In this document: one piece after another, positions 50,521 through 58,047 of the stretch | How the letters are laid out: every line of letters starts with the position of its first letter | Numbering within the stretch: position 1 is the first letter of the stretch | Assembly (NCBI RefSeq): GCF_001691555.1 | Contig: NZ_MAYN01000007.1 | Span: 149,968 to 213,967, forward strand | Length of the DNA stretch: 64,000 nucleotides | From: Pantoea eucrina | GTDB lineage: Bacteria; Pseudomonadota; Gammaproteobacteria; Enterobacterales; Enterobacteriaceae | Reading direction: 5' to 3' | Notes under the pieces: model-generated | What the model saw: the letters and a program-made list of their open reading frames with translations, nothing else | What the model was told of the DNA's origin: nothing | The model's database searches: none | Translations under genes and position numbers: made by a program

Positions 50521-52395
50521 ATGAATTTTCGTAATTTCGAAGCTGAAGAAAAACTGTTTGCCCGGCGGGCGCTGGTGGCCTTTGCGCTGGTGGTCACCTG
50601 CTTTATCGTTCTGGGCATCAATCTCTATCGTCTGCAGGTCCGTCAGCACCGCTACTATCAGACGCGATCCAACGAAAACGACATCAAAATGATCCCTGTC
50701 GCCCCCACGCGCGGGCTGATTTACGATCGCAACGGCATCCCGCTGGTACGCAATGTCACCTGGTATGACGTACTGGTCACGCCTTATAAAGTCAGCGATA
50801 TGGCGGCAACGCTGCGCGCCCTGACGCCGCTGCTTGATCTGACACCCGATGACATTGATGCCTTCCGGCATGCGCTGCAGCACAGCAGCCGCTATAAGCC
50901 GGTCGAGCTGAAAGCAGAGCTTACCGATCGTCAGGTGGCGCACTTTGCCGTGAACCAGTTTCGCTTTACCGGCGTCAGCGTGGCCACTTATCAGGATCGT
51001 GAATACCCCTATGGCGCCGACCTGGCGCACGTGGTGGGCTACGTCTCCAAAATCAACGACGGTGACTACAGGCGGCTGAATGAGGCGGGCACGGGCGAGA
51101 ACTACGCCGCTGACCATAACATCGGCAAGCAGGGTATTGAAGGCTACTATGAATCTTTGCTGCACGGCAAAACCGGCTACCAGGAAGTTGAAGTCGATAA
51201 CCATGGCCGCATCGTGCGCGTGCTGAAAGAGGTCCCGCCGGTGGCAGGTAAAAATATTTACCTGACCCTCGATCTGCATCTGCAGCAGTATGTTGAGCAG
51301 CAGCTGGCTGGCCAGCGCGCGGCGGTACTGATTGAAGATCCGCACGACGGCAGCGTGCTGGCGATGGTCTCCAGTCCCAGCTACGATCCCAACCCGTTTG
51401 TAAAAGGTATCAGCTATAAAGCCTACAAAGCGCTGCTGCAGAATAAAGATTTGCCGCTTATCAACCGCGTTACCCAGGGTCTCTATCCGCCCGCTTCCAC
51501 GGTAAAGCCTTATATGGCGATCTCTGCGCTGATGACCCACACCATTACGCCCGCGACCACCTTTTTTGGTGCGCCCACCTGGACCCTGCCCGGCACGCAC
51601 CGTACCTGGCGCGACTGGAAAAAATCGGGCCACGGTATGCTGGACGTGACCAAAGCGATTGAGGAGTCGGCAGACACCTTTTTCTATCAGGTGGCCTTTA
51701 TGATGGGTATCGACCGCATTCACACCATGCTGAGCCAGTTTGGCTATGGCAAGTCAACCGGTATCGATCTCAACGAAGAGTACGCCGGTTTGCTGCCCGA
51801 CCGCGCCTGGAAACAGAAGGTGCATAAACGAGCGTGGTATCAGGGCGATACGGTGTCGGTCGGGATCGGGCAGGGCTACTGGATCGCCACCCCGATTCAG
51901 ATGGTCAAGGCGATGGTGGCGCTGATCAATAACGGCAAAGTGATCGCGCCGCATCTGCTGGCAAAAGCGCAGCGTGGCCGCTGGCAGCAGCGTTATCAGC
52001 CCGTCAGGCCGCAGCCGCAGATTGGTGAGGCGACCTCACCCTACTGGGGGCTGGTGCGTCGGGCGATGTTTGGTATGGCTAACGCCCCTAACGGCACCGG
52101 TTATAAATATTTCCATACCGCGCCATACGGCATTGCGGCCAAGTCCGGGACGTCACAGGTGTTCAGCCTGAAGCAGAACCAGACCTATAATGCGAAAACG
52201 ATCCCGATCCGGCTGCGCGATCATATTTTTTATACCGCCTTTGCGCCGTTCAGCGATCCTAAAGTGGCGATTGCGCTGATTCTGGAAAACGGCGGCAATG
52301 AGAACGTGACCGCCGCGCCGGTAATGCGCAATATTCTCGATCATATCTTCCTGCCGCCGGTGTCAGCCACGCCGCTGCAGACAGCAGGCCAGTAG
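50521..52395 (+). CDS. Second penicillin-binding protein 2 (MrdA paralogue)
   Basis: A class B transpeptidase of 624 residues, collinear with MrdA (PBP2) of the elongasome. It has one N-terminal transmembrane helix (about 17-37), a pedestal domain (RSNENDIKMIPVAPTRGLIYDRNG) and an intact transpeptidase domain: SxxK in PPASTVKP (S326, K329), SxN-equivalent SAD (383-385) and KSGT (541-544). The usual mrdA sits with rodA in the mrd cluster; here there is no rodA or rlpA, so this is an extra copy. Salmonella PBP2SAL, an acid-conditional PBP2 paralogue, is the closest known parallel. Function under special conditions is inferred. Confidence 0.9.
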   Translation: MNFRNFEAEEKLFARRALVAFALVVTCFIVLGINLYRLQVRQHRYYQTRSNENDIKMIPVAPTRGLIYDRNGIPLVRNVTWYDVLVTPYKVSDMAATLRALTPLLDLTPDDIDAFRHALQHSSRYKPVELKAELTDRQVAHFAVNQFRFTGVSVATYQDREYPYGADLAHVVGYVSKINDGDYRRLNEAGTGENYAADHNIGKQGIEGYYESLLHGKTGYQEVEVDNHGRIVRVLKEVPPVAGKNIYLTLDLHLQQYVEQQLAGQRAAVLIEDPHDGSVLAMVSSPSYDPNPFVKGISYKAYKALLQNKDLPLINRVTQGLYPPASTVKPYMAISALMTHTITPATTFFGAPTWTLPGTHRTWRDWKKSGHGMLDVTKAIEESADTFFYQVAFMMGIDRIHTMLSQFGYGKSTGIDLNEEYAGLLPDRAWKQKVHKRAWYQGDTVSVGIGQGYWIATPIQMVKAMVALINNGKVIAPHLLAKAQRGRWQQRYQPVRPQPQIGEATSPYWGLVRRAMFGMANAPNGTGYKYFHTAPYGIAAKSGTSQVFSLKQNQTYNAKTIPIRLRDHIFYTAFAPFSDPKVAIALILENGGNENVTAAPVMRNILDHIFLPPVSATPLQTAGQ

Positions 52396-52398
52396 CGG

Positions 52399-53715
52399 CT
52401 ACTCCTCTTTCAGCGTCGCGGTGACGTGGCCGATCGCGCGGACCACCTCACCAGAGCTGTCGCGGATCTCTGCCATCATGTCGCCCGCCTCCTGAGCAAG
52501 CTGCACGCCCTGATCGGCACGCTTCAGATTAGATGCGATGCCCTGCAGCGCTTTCTCCGCCAGCAGATGGTTGTCACGTACCCGGTTTTCGATTTCGGTG
52601 GTGGCGCGATTGATATTTTCCGCCAGCGCACGGACCTCATTCGCCACCACGGCAAAGCTGCGTCCATGCTGTCCGGCACGCGCCGCCTCAACCGCCGCGT
52701 TCAGCGCCAGCAGGTTGGTCTGTTCGGCAATACGGCGAATACTCTCCACAATTGCGCCAATGCGATCGGAGGAGTCGCTGAGGTTATTAATATCCCCGGA
52801 GATATCATGCAGTTCACCTGCCAGCGCATTGATGGTCTGCACGCTGTTCTCCAGTACCGTAGCGCCCAGCCGGGTGCTTTCGCTGGTCTGCAGTGCCGTC
52901 TGGTACGCCTGCTGTGCGGCGTCGCGCTCCTGCTGACTCTTCTCCACCTGCGAGGTCACATCGGTGGCGAATTTGACGATTTTATAGAGCGTGCCCGTTT
53001 CATTAAAAACCGGATTGTAAGTAGCGCGCAGCCAGACGGTGCGGCCCTGTTTATCCACGCGCTGAAACTGTCCGGAAATGTATTCGCCCTGATTAAGCTT
53101 CTGCCAGAAGCGACGATAGGTGTTACTTTGCTGCATTTCCGGGGGACAGAACTGACTGTGGTGCCGGCCAAGGATCTCCTGCTCCCGGTAGCCCATGGTT
53201 TTAAGAAAATTATCATTTGCCATCAGCACTTCGCCCTGCAGATTAAAGGCGATGACTGCCATTGAGCGATCGATAGCCGCCGTCATGGCCCGCTGCTCCT
53301 GCGTATCCAGAATATGTGCCGTAATGTCACTCGCCAGCTTGACGATTTTTATCACCCGGCCGCTGCGGTCCTGCACCGGCACATAATTGGCTTCCAGCCA
53401 GACCGGACGGCTGTGTTTAGCCACGCGCAGAAATTTATCGCTGAACCCCTCGCCGCGGTTGAGCCGCTGCCAGAAATCGCGGTACTGGGGCGAATGCACC
53501 ATGTCAGGTGTACAGAACAGTGCGTGATGCTGACCGGCAATCTCCGGCAGGGTATAGCCCATACGCTCCAGAAACAGATCGTTGGCGGTAATGATTTTGC
53601 CATCCGGCGTAAACTCAATCATGGCAATCACATCCTGCAATGAACTGAGCGTTGCGCGGCTGCGCTTTTGCCACGCAAGGCGTGACATAATACCTGATGC
53701 AATAGTGCTGAACAT
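52399..53715 (-). CDS. Soluble PAS-PAS methyl-accepting chemoreceptor (BdlA-like)
   Basis: A 438-residue chemoreceptor with no transmembrane segment. It has two PAS domains (about 25-135 and 145-258, each opening with a [17 protein letters not shown] / [14 protein letters not shown] strand), then a short coiled coil and the receptor signalling tip [19 protein letters not shown]. The architecture equals BdlA of P. aeruginosa, which controls biofilm dispersion, and Aer-like soluble receptors. No CheB/CheR docking pentapeptide is seen at the C-terminus (ends TLKEE). PAS cofactor unknown. It is convergent with the PBP2 paralogue, 3 bp apart. Confidence 0.9.
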   Translation of the reverse strand: MFSTIASGIMSRLAWQKRSRATLSSLQDVIAMIEFTPDGKIITANDLFLERMGYTLPEIAGQHHALFCTPDMVHSPQYRDFWQRLNRGEGFSDKFLRVAKHSRPVWLEANYVPVQDRSGRVIKIVKLASDITAHILDTQEQRAMTAAIDRSMAVIAFNLQGEVLMANDNFLKTMGYREQEILGRHHSQFCPPEMQQSNTYRRFWQKLNQGEYISGQFQRVDKQGRTVWLRATYNPVFNETGTLYKIVKFATDVTSQVEKSQQERDAAQQAYQTALQTSESTRLGATVLENSVQTINALAGELHDISGDINNLSDSSDRIGAIVESIRRIAEQTNLLALNAAVEAARAGQHGRSFAVVANEVRALAENINRATTEIENRVRDNHLLAEKALQGIASNLKRADQGVQLAQEAGDMMAEIRDSSGEVVRAIGHVTATLKEE

Positions 53716-53872
53716 GGCGGACCTTTTTATGTTTATTGGATGTCAGCACGGTTATCGGCACCTGGCCGCAAAAATCCATCGCAGCAGCGCAGCAGAGTGT
53801 GTCAAAATTTAAGCAGCACGCACCGCGGCTGCTCTAAAAGTCATCAGTCAGCGCGTATTTGCTGAAAAGCGT

Positions 53873-53901
53873 TTGACGCTGCGGCCGGCGTAGGGTTTAA
53901 T
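53873..53901 (+). promoter_or_regulatory. tRNA-Phe promoter
   Basis: TTGACG (53873-53878), a 17-bp spacer, and TTTAAT (53896-53901), followed by a GC-rich discriminator gcgcccc before the tRNA. This is the arrangement of stringently controlled stable-RNA promoters. Confidence 0.8.
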
Positions 53902-53911
53902 GCGCCCCGTT

Positions 53912-53987
53912 GCCCGAATAGCTCAGTCGGTAGAGCAGCGGATTGAAAATCCGCGTGTCCCTGGTTCGATTCCGGGTTCGGGCACCA
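53912..53987 (+). tRNA. tRNA-Phe (GAA)
   Basis: A 76-nt cloverleaf: acceptor gcccgaa / ttcgggc, D-arm gctcagtcggtagagc, anticodon GAA at 53945-53947 in the loop tgaaaat, T-arm ggttcgattcc, discriminator A and genome-encoded CCA. It has its own promoter and terminator, so it is monocistronic. Confidence 0.98.
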
Positions 53988-53999
53988 AAATTCAGAAAA

Positions 54000-54025
54000 C
54001 CCGGCCTTATGGCCGGGTTTTTGCT
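54000..54025 (+). terminator. Intrinsic terminator of tRNA-Phe
   Basis: A 7-bp stem (cccggcc-ttat-ggccggg) is followed by five T, 12 bp after the tRNA. Confidence 0.92.
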
Positions 54026-54255
54026 TTTCAGCACGCTCATACTTCGCTCTGCGCTTCAGCATATATCCTTCGCTCAACCCTCTGACGCTGTCAGCCTACG
54101 CTTACCTGCAGCTGCATAATTGCATGCAGACACAGGCAGCCCGGATGGCTGCGCATATTGCTTTCATTTGGTTACTTTTACGTTTCGTGACTTTTCCTGA
54201 ATTTTTGCCATTACTTAACAGGCTGACTCTCACTAAAAAATCAGGAACACGAGCA

Positions 54256-55449
54256 ATGCCGATACGATCGCTGCAGGCGCTTTGTCTGGTGAGCTTTTTT
54301 CTCGCTGACGTGCGCGACGGGCTGGGCCCTTTTCTGGGGATCTTTTTAACGCAGCGTGACTGGCAGCCAAACGACGTCGGTCTGGTGATGACGGCGGGCG
54401 GCCTGGCCGGGCTTATCGCCACGCTGCCGGCCGGTATTATTACGGATGCGACGCGCTACAAACGTCTGCTGCTGCTGTGCGGCTGCGCGCTGATCACCGT
54501 TGCCACGCTGTGGCTCTGGTACTCACAGCAAACCTGGGTGGTGGCCACTACGCAGATTATCAGCGGGGTTTCTGCCGCGTTTATTGCACCGGTGCTGGCA
54601 GGGATCACGCTGGGTCTGGCCGGGCAGCGCGGCTTTAACCGGCAGATGGGGCGAAACGAAGCGTTTAATCACGCCGGAAACATGAGCGCTGCGCTGATTG
54701 CCGGTGCAGCGACCTGGTACTGGGGTACCGGTTCGGTGTTTATTCTGATGACAGCGATGGCGCTGCTGACCTCACTGGCTATCCTGGCTATCCGCGGAAA
54801 CGATATTGATCATCAGGCGGCGCGCGGTCTGGATGCATCTGCAGGCAGCGCAGTTCCGCGCCTCTCCGACCTGACGCGCAACGCGCCGCTGATGACCACA
54901 GGCATCACGCTGCTGCTGTTTCACCTGGCGAATGCCGCCCTGCTGCCGATGCTCAGTATGCGCGTGGCCGCCTCACCGGGTGGCATGAACCCCGGTGTCT
55001 ACGCTGCGGCGACCGTGATTATCTCGCAGGCGGTGATGATCCCGGTGGCGCTGTGGACGGCCGCGCGCGCTGAGACGCTGGGGTATCAGCGTCTCATTAT
55101 GCTGGCACTGCTGCTGCTGCCGGTACGCGCGATGCTCGCCGCCAGTTTTACCGATCCCTGGCTGATGATCCCGGTTCAGATACTGGACGGCATTGCAGCC
55201 GGTACGCTGGGCGTTGCGGTGCCAGGCTACATTGTGCAGCTGCTGCGCGGCAGCGGACACGTTAATGCCGGGCAGAGTGCGGTGATGCTGATGCAGGGCG
55301 CAGGTGCCGCATTGAGTCCGGCGCTGACCGGCATGATTGTCAGGCACTACTCCTATAGCGTGGCGTTTAGCACGCTGAGCGTGATTGCGCTGACAGCGCT
55401 GCTGATCTGGTGGCAGGGAAGACGATTAGCACTGGCCAATGAGGCATAA
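54256..55449 (+). CDS. MFS transporter of unknown substrate
   Basis: A 397-residue major-facilitator protein with twelve hydrophobic segments. The N-terminal half opens SLQALCLVSFFLADVRDGLGPFLG and has a degenerate A-motif (TDATRYKRLL); the middle contains GRNEAFNHAGNMSAAL, seen in a group of uncharacterised enterobacterial and proteobacterial MFS proteins. The ATG at 54256 follows AGGA; the frame is open from 54124 without a ribosome site. It is downstream of tRNA-Phe and convergent with yciE. No neighbouring enzyme hints at the substrate; an efflux role is possible. Confidence 0.8.
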   Translation: MPIRSLQALCLVSFFLADVRDGLGPFLGIFLTQRDWQPNDVGLVMTAGGLAGLIATLPAGIITDATRYKRLLLLCGCALITVATLWLWYSQQTWVVATTQIISGVSAAFIAPVLAGITLGLAGQRGFNRQMGRNEAFNHAGNMSAALIAGAATWYWGTGSVFILMTAMALLTSLAILAIRGNDIDHQAARGLDASAGSAVPRLSDLTRNAPLMTTGITLLLFHLANAALLPMLSMRVAASPGGMNPGVYAAATVIISQAVMIPVALWTAARAETLGYQRLIMLALLLLPVRAMLAASFTDPWLMIPVQILDGIAAGTLGVAVPGYIVQLLRGSGHVNAGQSAVMLMQGAGAALSPALTGMIVRHYSYSVAFSTLSVIALTALLIWWQGRRLALANEA

Positions 55450-55486
55450 AAAAAGCCAGCACAGAAGCAACCTTACTGTGCTGGCT
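55447..55486 (-). terminator. Intrinsic terminator of yciG-yciE
   Basis: A perfect 11-bp stem (agccagcacag / ctgtgctggct) is followed on the minus strand by seven T. It overlaps the stop codon of the convergent MFS gene and is flanked by the palindrome ggccagctggcc. Confidence 0.9.
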
Positions 55487-55553
55487 GGCCAGCTGGCCGA
55501 TAGATAATATGCAATGTCAAAGTCTGGGGAAGAAAATCAAAGCGCAGCTAACG

Positions 55554-56060
55554 CTATTTCTTTGCTTCTACGCCCGGTGTACTGGAGCGGATAAGAAACT
55601 GTTTTGTAACGTCGCCTAAGTGGTTGGCAGTCCAGTCGGCCATCGCCTGTTCCTGCTCGCGAATGCGGGTAAAAATTGACACGCTTTCACTGTCGTTAAG
55701 CTGTTCCGCCGCCGCGATCAGCGCGGTATAATTCGCGATCTCAAAGTTCTCAAATACGTTGCCGCTGATAGCGCCTTTAACCACCTCATCTTCAGTCATC
55801 ATGCCACCGACTGCCTGGCCAAACGCCGACAATTTTCCTGCGGCATCTTTGATCACTGAACGGGACGTGTCATAACGGTCGATTACGCTCTGCACCAGCT
55901 GCTGCTGCTCACGTGTTTCATCGATATGCTGCTCAATACGCGCTTTGAGATCGGGATAGTGCTCGAGCCGGGCTGCCATTTTTTCCAGCATGCTCTCAGC
56001 CTGCTTCTCCATAGCGTGTGCATCTCTGACCCAGTCAATAAAGTGTTCTTCGTAAGTCAT
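55554..56060 (-). CDS. yciE: DUF892 ferritin-like stress protein YciE
   Basis: A 168-residue four-helix ferritin-like protein of the YciE/YciF family, identical in length to E. coli YciE. The helix with WVRDAHAMEKQAESML and a late REQEQAMADW carry acidic/His residues compatible with a di-iron site. Conserved SRSVIKDAAGK and VFENFEIANYTALIAAA blocks identify the family, and the tail LIRSSTPGVEAKK matches YciE. Function unknown; the E. coli operon yciGFE is RpoS-dependent and H-NS-silenced. Here yciF is missing and yciE follows yciG directly. Confidence 0.9.
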   Translation of the reverse strand: MTYEEHFIDWVRDAHAMEKQAESMLEKMAARLEHYPDLKARIEQHIDETREQQQLVQSVIDRYDTSRSVIKDAAGKLSAFGQAVGGMMTEDEVVKGAISGNVFENFEIANYTALIAAAEQLNDSESVSIFTRIREQEQAMADWTANHLGDVTKQFLIRSSTPGVEAKK

Positions 56061-56078
56061 TAGATTCTCCCGTTAATG

Positions 56079-56276
56079 TTAAGCCTGTGCACTCTGTGCA
56101 GCGTCTTTATCTGTGGTACGACGACTTTTCTTACCCCCCTTGCGGCCCGCTTCAATTGCGCGCTCAGGGTTATTGCGAAAGTTACCGCCGCTGACCTGGC
56201 CGCCTTTTTTCCCGGCCTCGCGGGCGCGTTCAGGATTCATGGCAAAATTGCCGGCACCACCACGTGGATTGCTCAT
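56079..56276 (-). CDS. yciG: KGG-motif stress protein YciG
   Basis: A 65-residue basic, glycine-rich protein with two KGG repeats (AREAGKKGGQVSGGNF and AIEAGRKGGKKS), the Pfam KGG/YciG family known from stress-induced proteins. E. coli YciG has been linked to swarming and acid/thermal stress. Two adjacent ATGs exist; the inner one gives a better 6-nt spacing from GAGGAG. It is the first gene of yciG-yciE and is read from the AT-rich island. Confidence 0.88.
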   Translation of the reverse strand: MSNPRGGAGNFAMNPERAREAGKKGGQVSGGNFRNNPERAIEAGRKGGKKSRRTTDKDAAQSAQA

Positions 56277-56841
56277 CATTTACTCCTCAGAGGGTAAGGC
56301 ATATTAAAGTATTTAGTTTGCAACTTAAGGTTAGCGTTATTTCCTGGATTCACAAGTACACCAGCCAGGAATAATCTTAATTGGCTTTTTTATATTTTTT
56401 TGTTTTTTTGTCGGCCTGATTTATAAGAGTTCAATTCTTTTTTTGTACAAAGAAATATTATTTGTACAATCAATTGCGCTTCGCTTTTTTTTGAGATTTA
56501 TTGTTTATTTTTATTAAGTTAAATCCGTCAGCGGTGTTTCTGCTAACTTGTACAATTTTACCATGTACTGTACAGATTTATATTATCGGGTGAGAGCATA
56601 TTGTATGAGGAAAATTAAGCGCAGCGGTGGGGAATATTGCAGAAATTTAACATGTCACTTTTTATCCGTTGATTTTGTCTGACTGAGATCATTCCAGCGG
56701 AGGCAATAATATATTCTGGAGTGGCCATTACATAAATAGCGACTTTCAGGTTGTGCAGTGACTTATCGGGTCTCTGCCCCTTATGATGGCGGTATCACTT
56801 ATGCTCAGCCTGGTGAACAACCATGCAGGAACCACTACGTA
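56277..56841. promoter_or_regulatory. AT-rich divergent gap with TGTACA palindrome array
   Basis: 565 bp, strikingly AT-rich with several T tracts, against GC-rich flanks. Four TGTACA palindromes occur: TTGTACAA at 56443-56450, 56462-56469 and 56548-56555, and CTGTACAG at 56568-56575. They form two pairs with centres 19 and 20 bp apart (about two helical turns), the pairs being 105 bp apart. Divergent genes are yciG and a LysR gene. The binding protein is unknown; H-NS silencing of the AT-rich DNA is plausible. Confidence 0.55.
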
Positions 56842-57801
56842 ATGAACTTACTCAACGATCTTGATCTGCGTCAGCTGGAAGCGTTCGCGGCGGTCATTGC
56901 AGCGGGCAGTGTTACCGCAGCAGCCAAAGCGCTGAATCGCTCACAGCCTGTGGTTTCACGCCAGCTGCAGGAGCTGGAACTCTCCCTGGGTTATCCGCTG
57001 TTTATCCGTAATGGCCCGCGCATTCATCCTTCAGAAGAGGCGCTGCAGCTACATCAGTATGTGCAGAAAGCACTGCTCTCTTTGCAGCAGATCCGGCTGC
57101 GCGCGCAGGAGATAGCGCAGCAGCAGCAGCGTCCGCTCAGTATTGCGGCTACGCCAGCGCTGGCGGCGGGACTGCTGCCGCAGGCGCTGGCAGCGATTGG
57201 CCTGCACAACAAAGTACAGATTATCAGTGAGTCTGCTGCGCAAACGGCGCACGCGGTAATCACCGCCGAGGCGGACATCGGCCTCTGCAGCCTGCCGCTG
57301 GAGCATGATGCGGTGGTACTGCACTGGATTGGCCACGCGCGCTGTGTGGTGGCGCTGCCGGATAGCGATCCACTTGCGGCGCAGCCGCAGGTGTCGCTCA
57401 GCCAGCTGGCAGGCCGGCGACTTATCGCACCCTGGAATCCGCAGCGCCTGCGCGGACGTTATGAAAAAGCGCTAAAGCGCGTGAATACGCCGCTGCCGGA
57501 AACCATTGAAACAAACTCATCAGCAAATATTCTTGGCTGCGTTCGTGCCGGGCTGGGCGTGGCGATTCTGGAGCCGGTATCCGGCTGGGGAATACCGCTG
57601 GCAGGCGTCACTATTTGTACGCTGGAAGAGGATATTCCCTACTATTTTGGCGTGGTCACGCCACAGGGACGTCAGATCACTGCAGCCGCACAGGCGCTGG
57701 TAGAGGCGCTCGCTACTGCTGCTGCCTCCCTGTTACCCGATTTTCAGCGGCTGGCCTCCAGCGAACACACCCGCGTCATGCGGCTTATCAATCAGCTTTA
57801 G
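56842..57801 (+). CDS. LysR-family regulator of the adjacent monooxygenase/ABC operon (putative)
   Basis: A 319-residue LysR-type regulator: winged helix with SVTAAAKALNRSQPVVSRQLQELE (about 23-46) and an effector domain with SIAATPALAAGLLP and ANILGCVRAGLGVAIL. The start is taken at 56842 (MNLLNDLDLRQLEAF); the frame is open from a GTG at 56758. It stands directly upstream of, and in the same direction as, the monooxygenase-CMD-ABC operon, 246 bp away. That gap has a LysR-style inverted repeat, so it is the likely regulator (inference from position). LysR proteins of this arrangement often sense the substrate. Confidence 0.85.
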   Translation: MNLLNDLDLRQLEAFAAVIAAGSVTAAAKALNRSQPVVSRQLQELELSLGYPLFIRNGPRIHPSEEALQLHQYVQKALLSLQQIRLRAQEIAQQQQRPLSIAATPALAAGLLPQALAAIGLHNKVQIISESAAQTAHAVITAEADIGLCSLPLEHDAVVLHWIGHARCVVALPDSDPLAAQPQVSLSQLAGRRLIAPWNPQRLRGRYEKALKRVNTPLPETIETNSSANILGCVRAGLGVAILEPVSGWGIPLAGVTICTLEEDIPYYFGVVTPQGRQITAAAQALVEALATAAASLLPDFQRLASSEHTRVMRLINQL

Positions 57802-57826
57802 CACGGCTGAATGGCGCAGTGACGGG

Positions 57827-57848
57827 CTTATAACTATTCCGGCATAAG
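57827..57848 (+). promoter_or_regulatory. LysR-type operator candidate upstream of the monooxygenase operon
   Basis: CTTAT-N12-ATAAG is a 22-bp inverted repeat containing a T-N11-A motif, located 26 bp after the LysR stop and about 200 bp before the monooxygenase start. Confidence 0.4.
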
Positions 57849-57913
57849 ATATAAGAAATCCATTGGTTAAATGCTGAGCGCAATTATTGACTCCGCCCGG
57901 TCGCAGGAGGAGT

Positions 57914-57946
57914 ATGCAAAGCCTCAGCTTTTACTATGCGTATTAA
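57914..57946 (+). other. Possible leader peptide upstream of the monooxygenase gene
   Basis: A 10-codon open frame, MQSLSFYYAY, has AGGAGG 3 nt before its ATG and lies 101 bp before the monooxygenase start. Four of ten residues are Phe or Tyr. It could be a chance frame or an attenuation-type leader; spacing of the ribosome site is short. Confidence 0.25.
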
Positions 57947-58047
57947 CAATCATTAGCCGGTAACTATGTGTTATCAGGATAATAAATCCGGCGGTTGTGG
58001 GTATGCGTTTGACAGCGTTTTTTGCGCTGACATCAGGGGATACTTAT

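Noticed and set aside
50491..51723. 410-codon antisense open frame across the PBP2 paralogue
   Set aside because: The sense strand encodes an intact transpeptidase; the antisense product has no recognisable motif and no ribosome site.
54000..54025. Bidirectional use of the tRNA-Phe terminator
   Set aside because: The minus strand has only a short T run after the stem, and no minus-strand gene ends there.
56563..56575. LexA box at atgtactgtacag
   Set aside because: The SOS consensus needs CTG-N10-CAG; here CTGTACAG has only two bases between the half sites.
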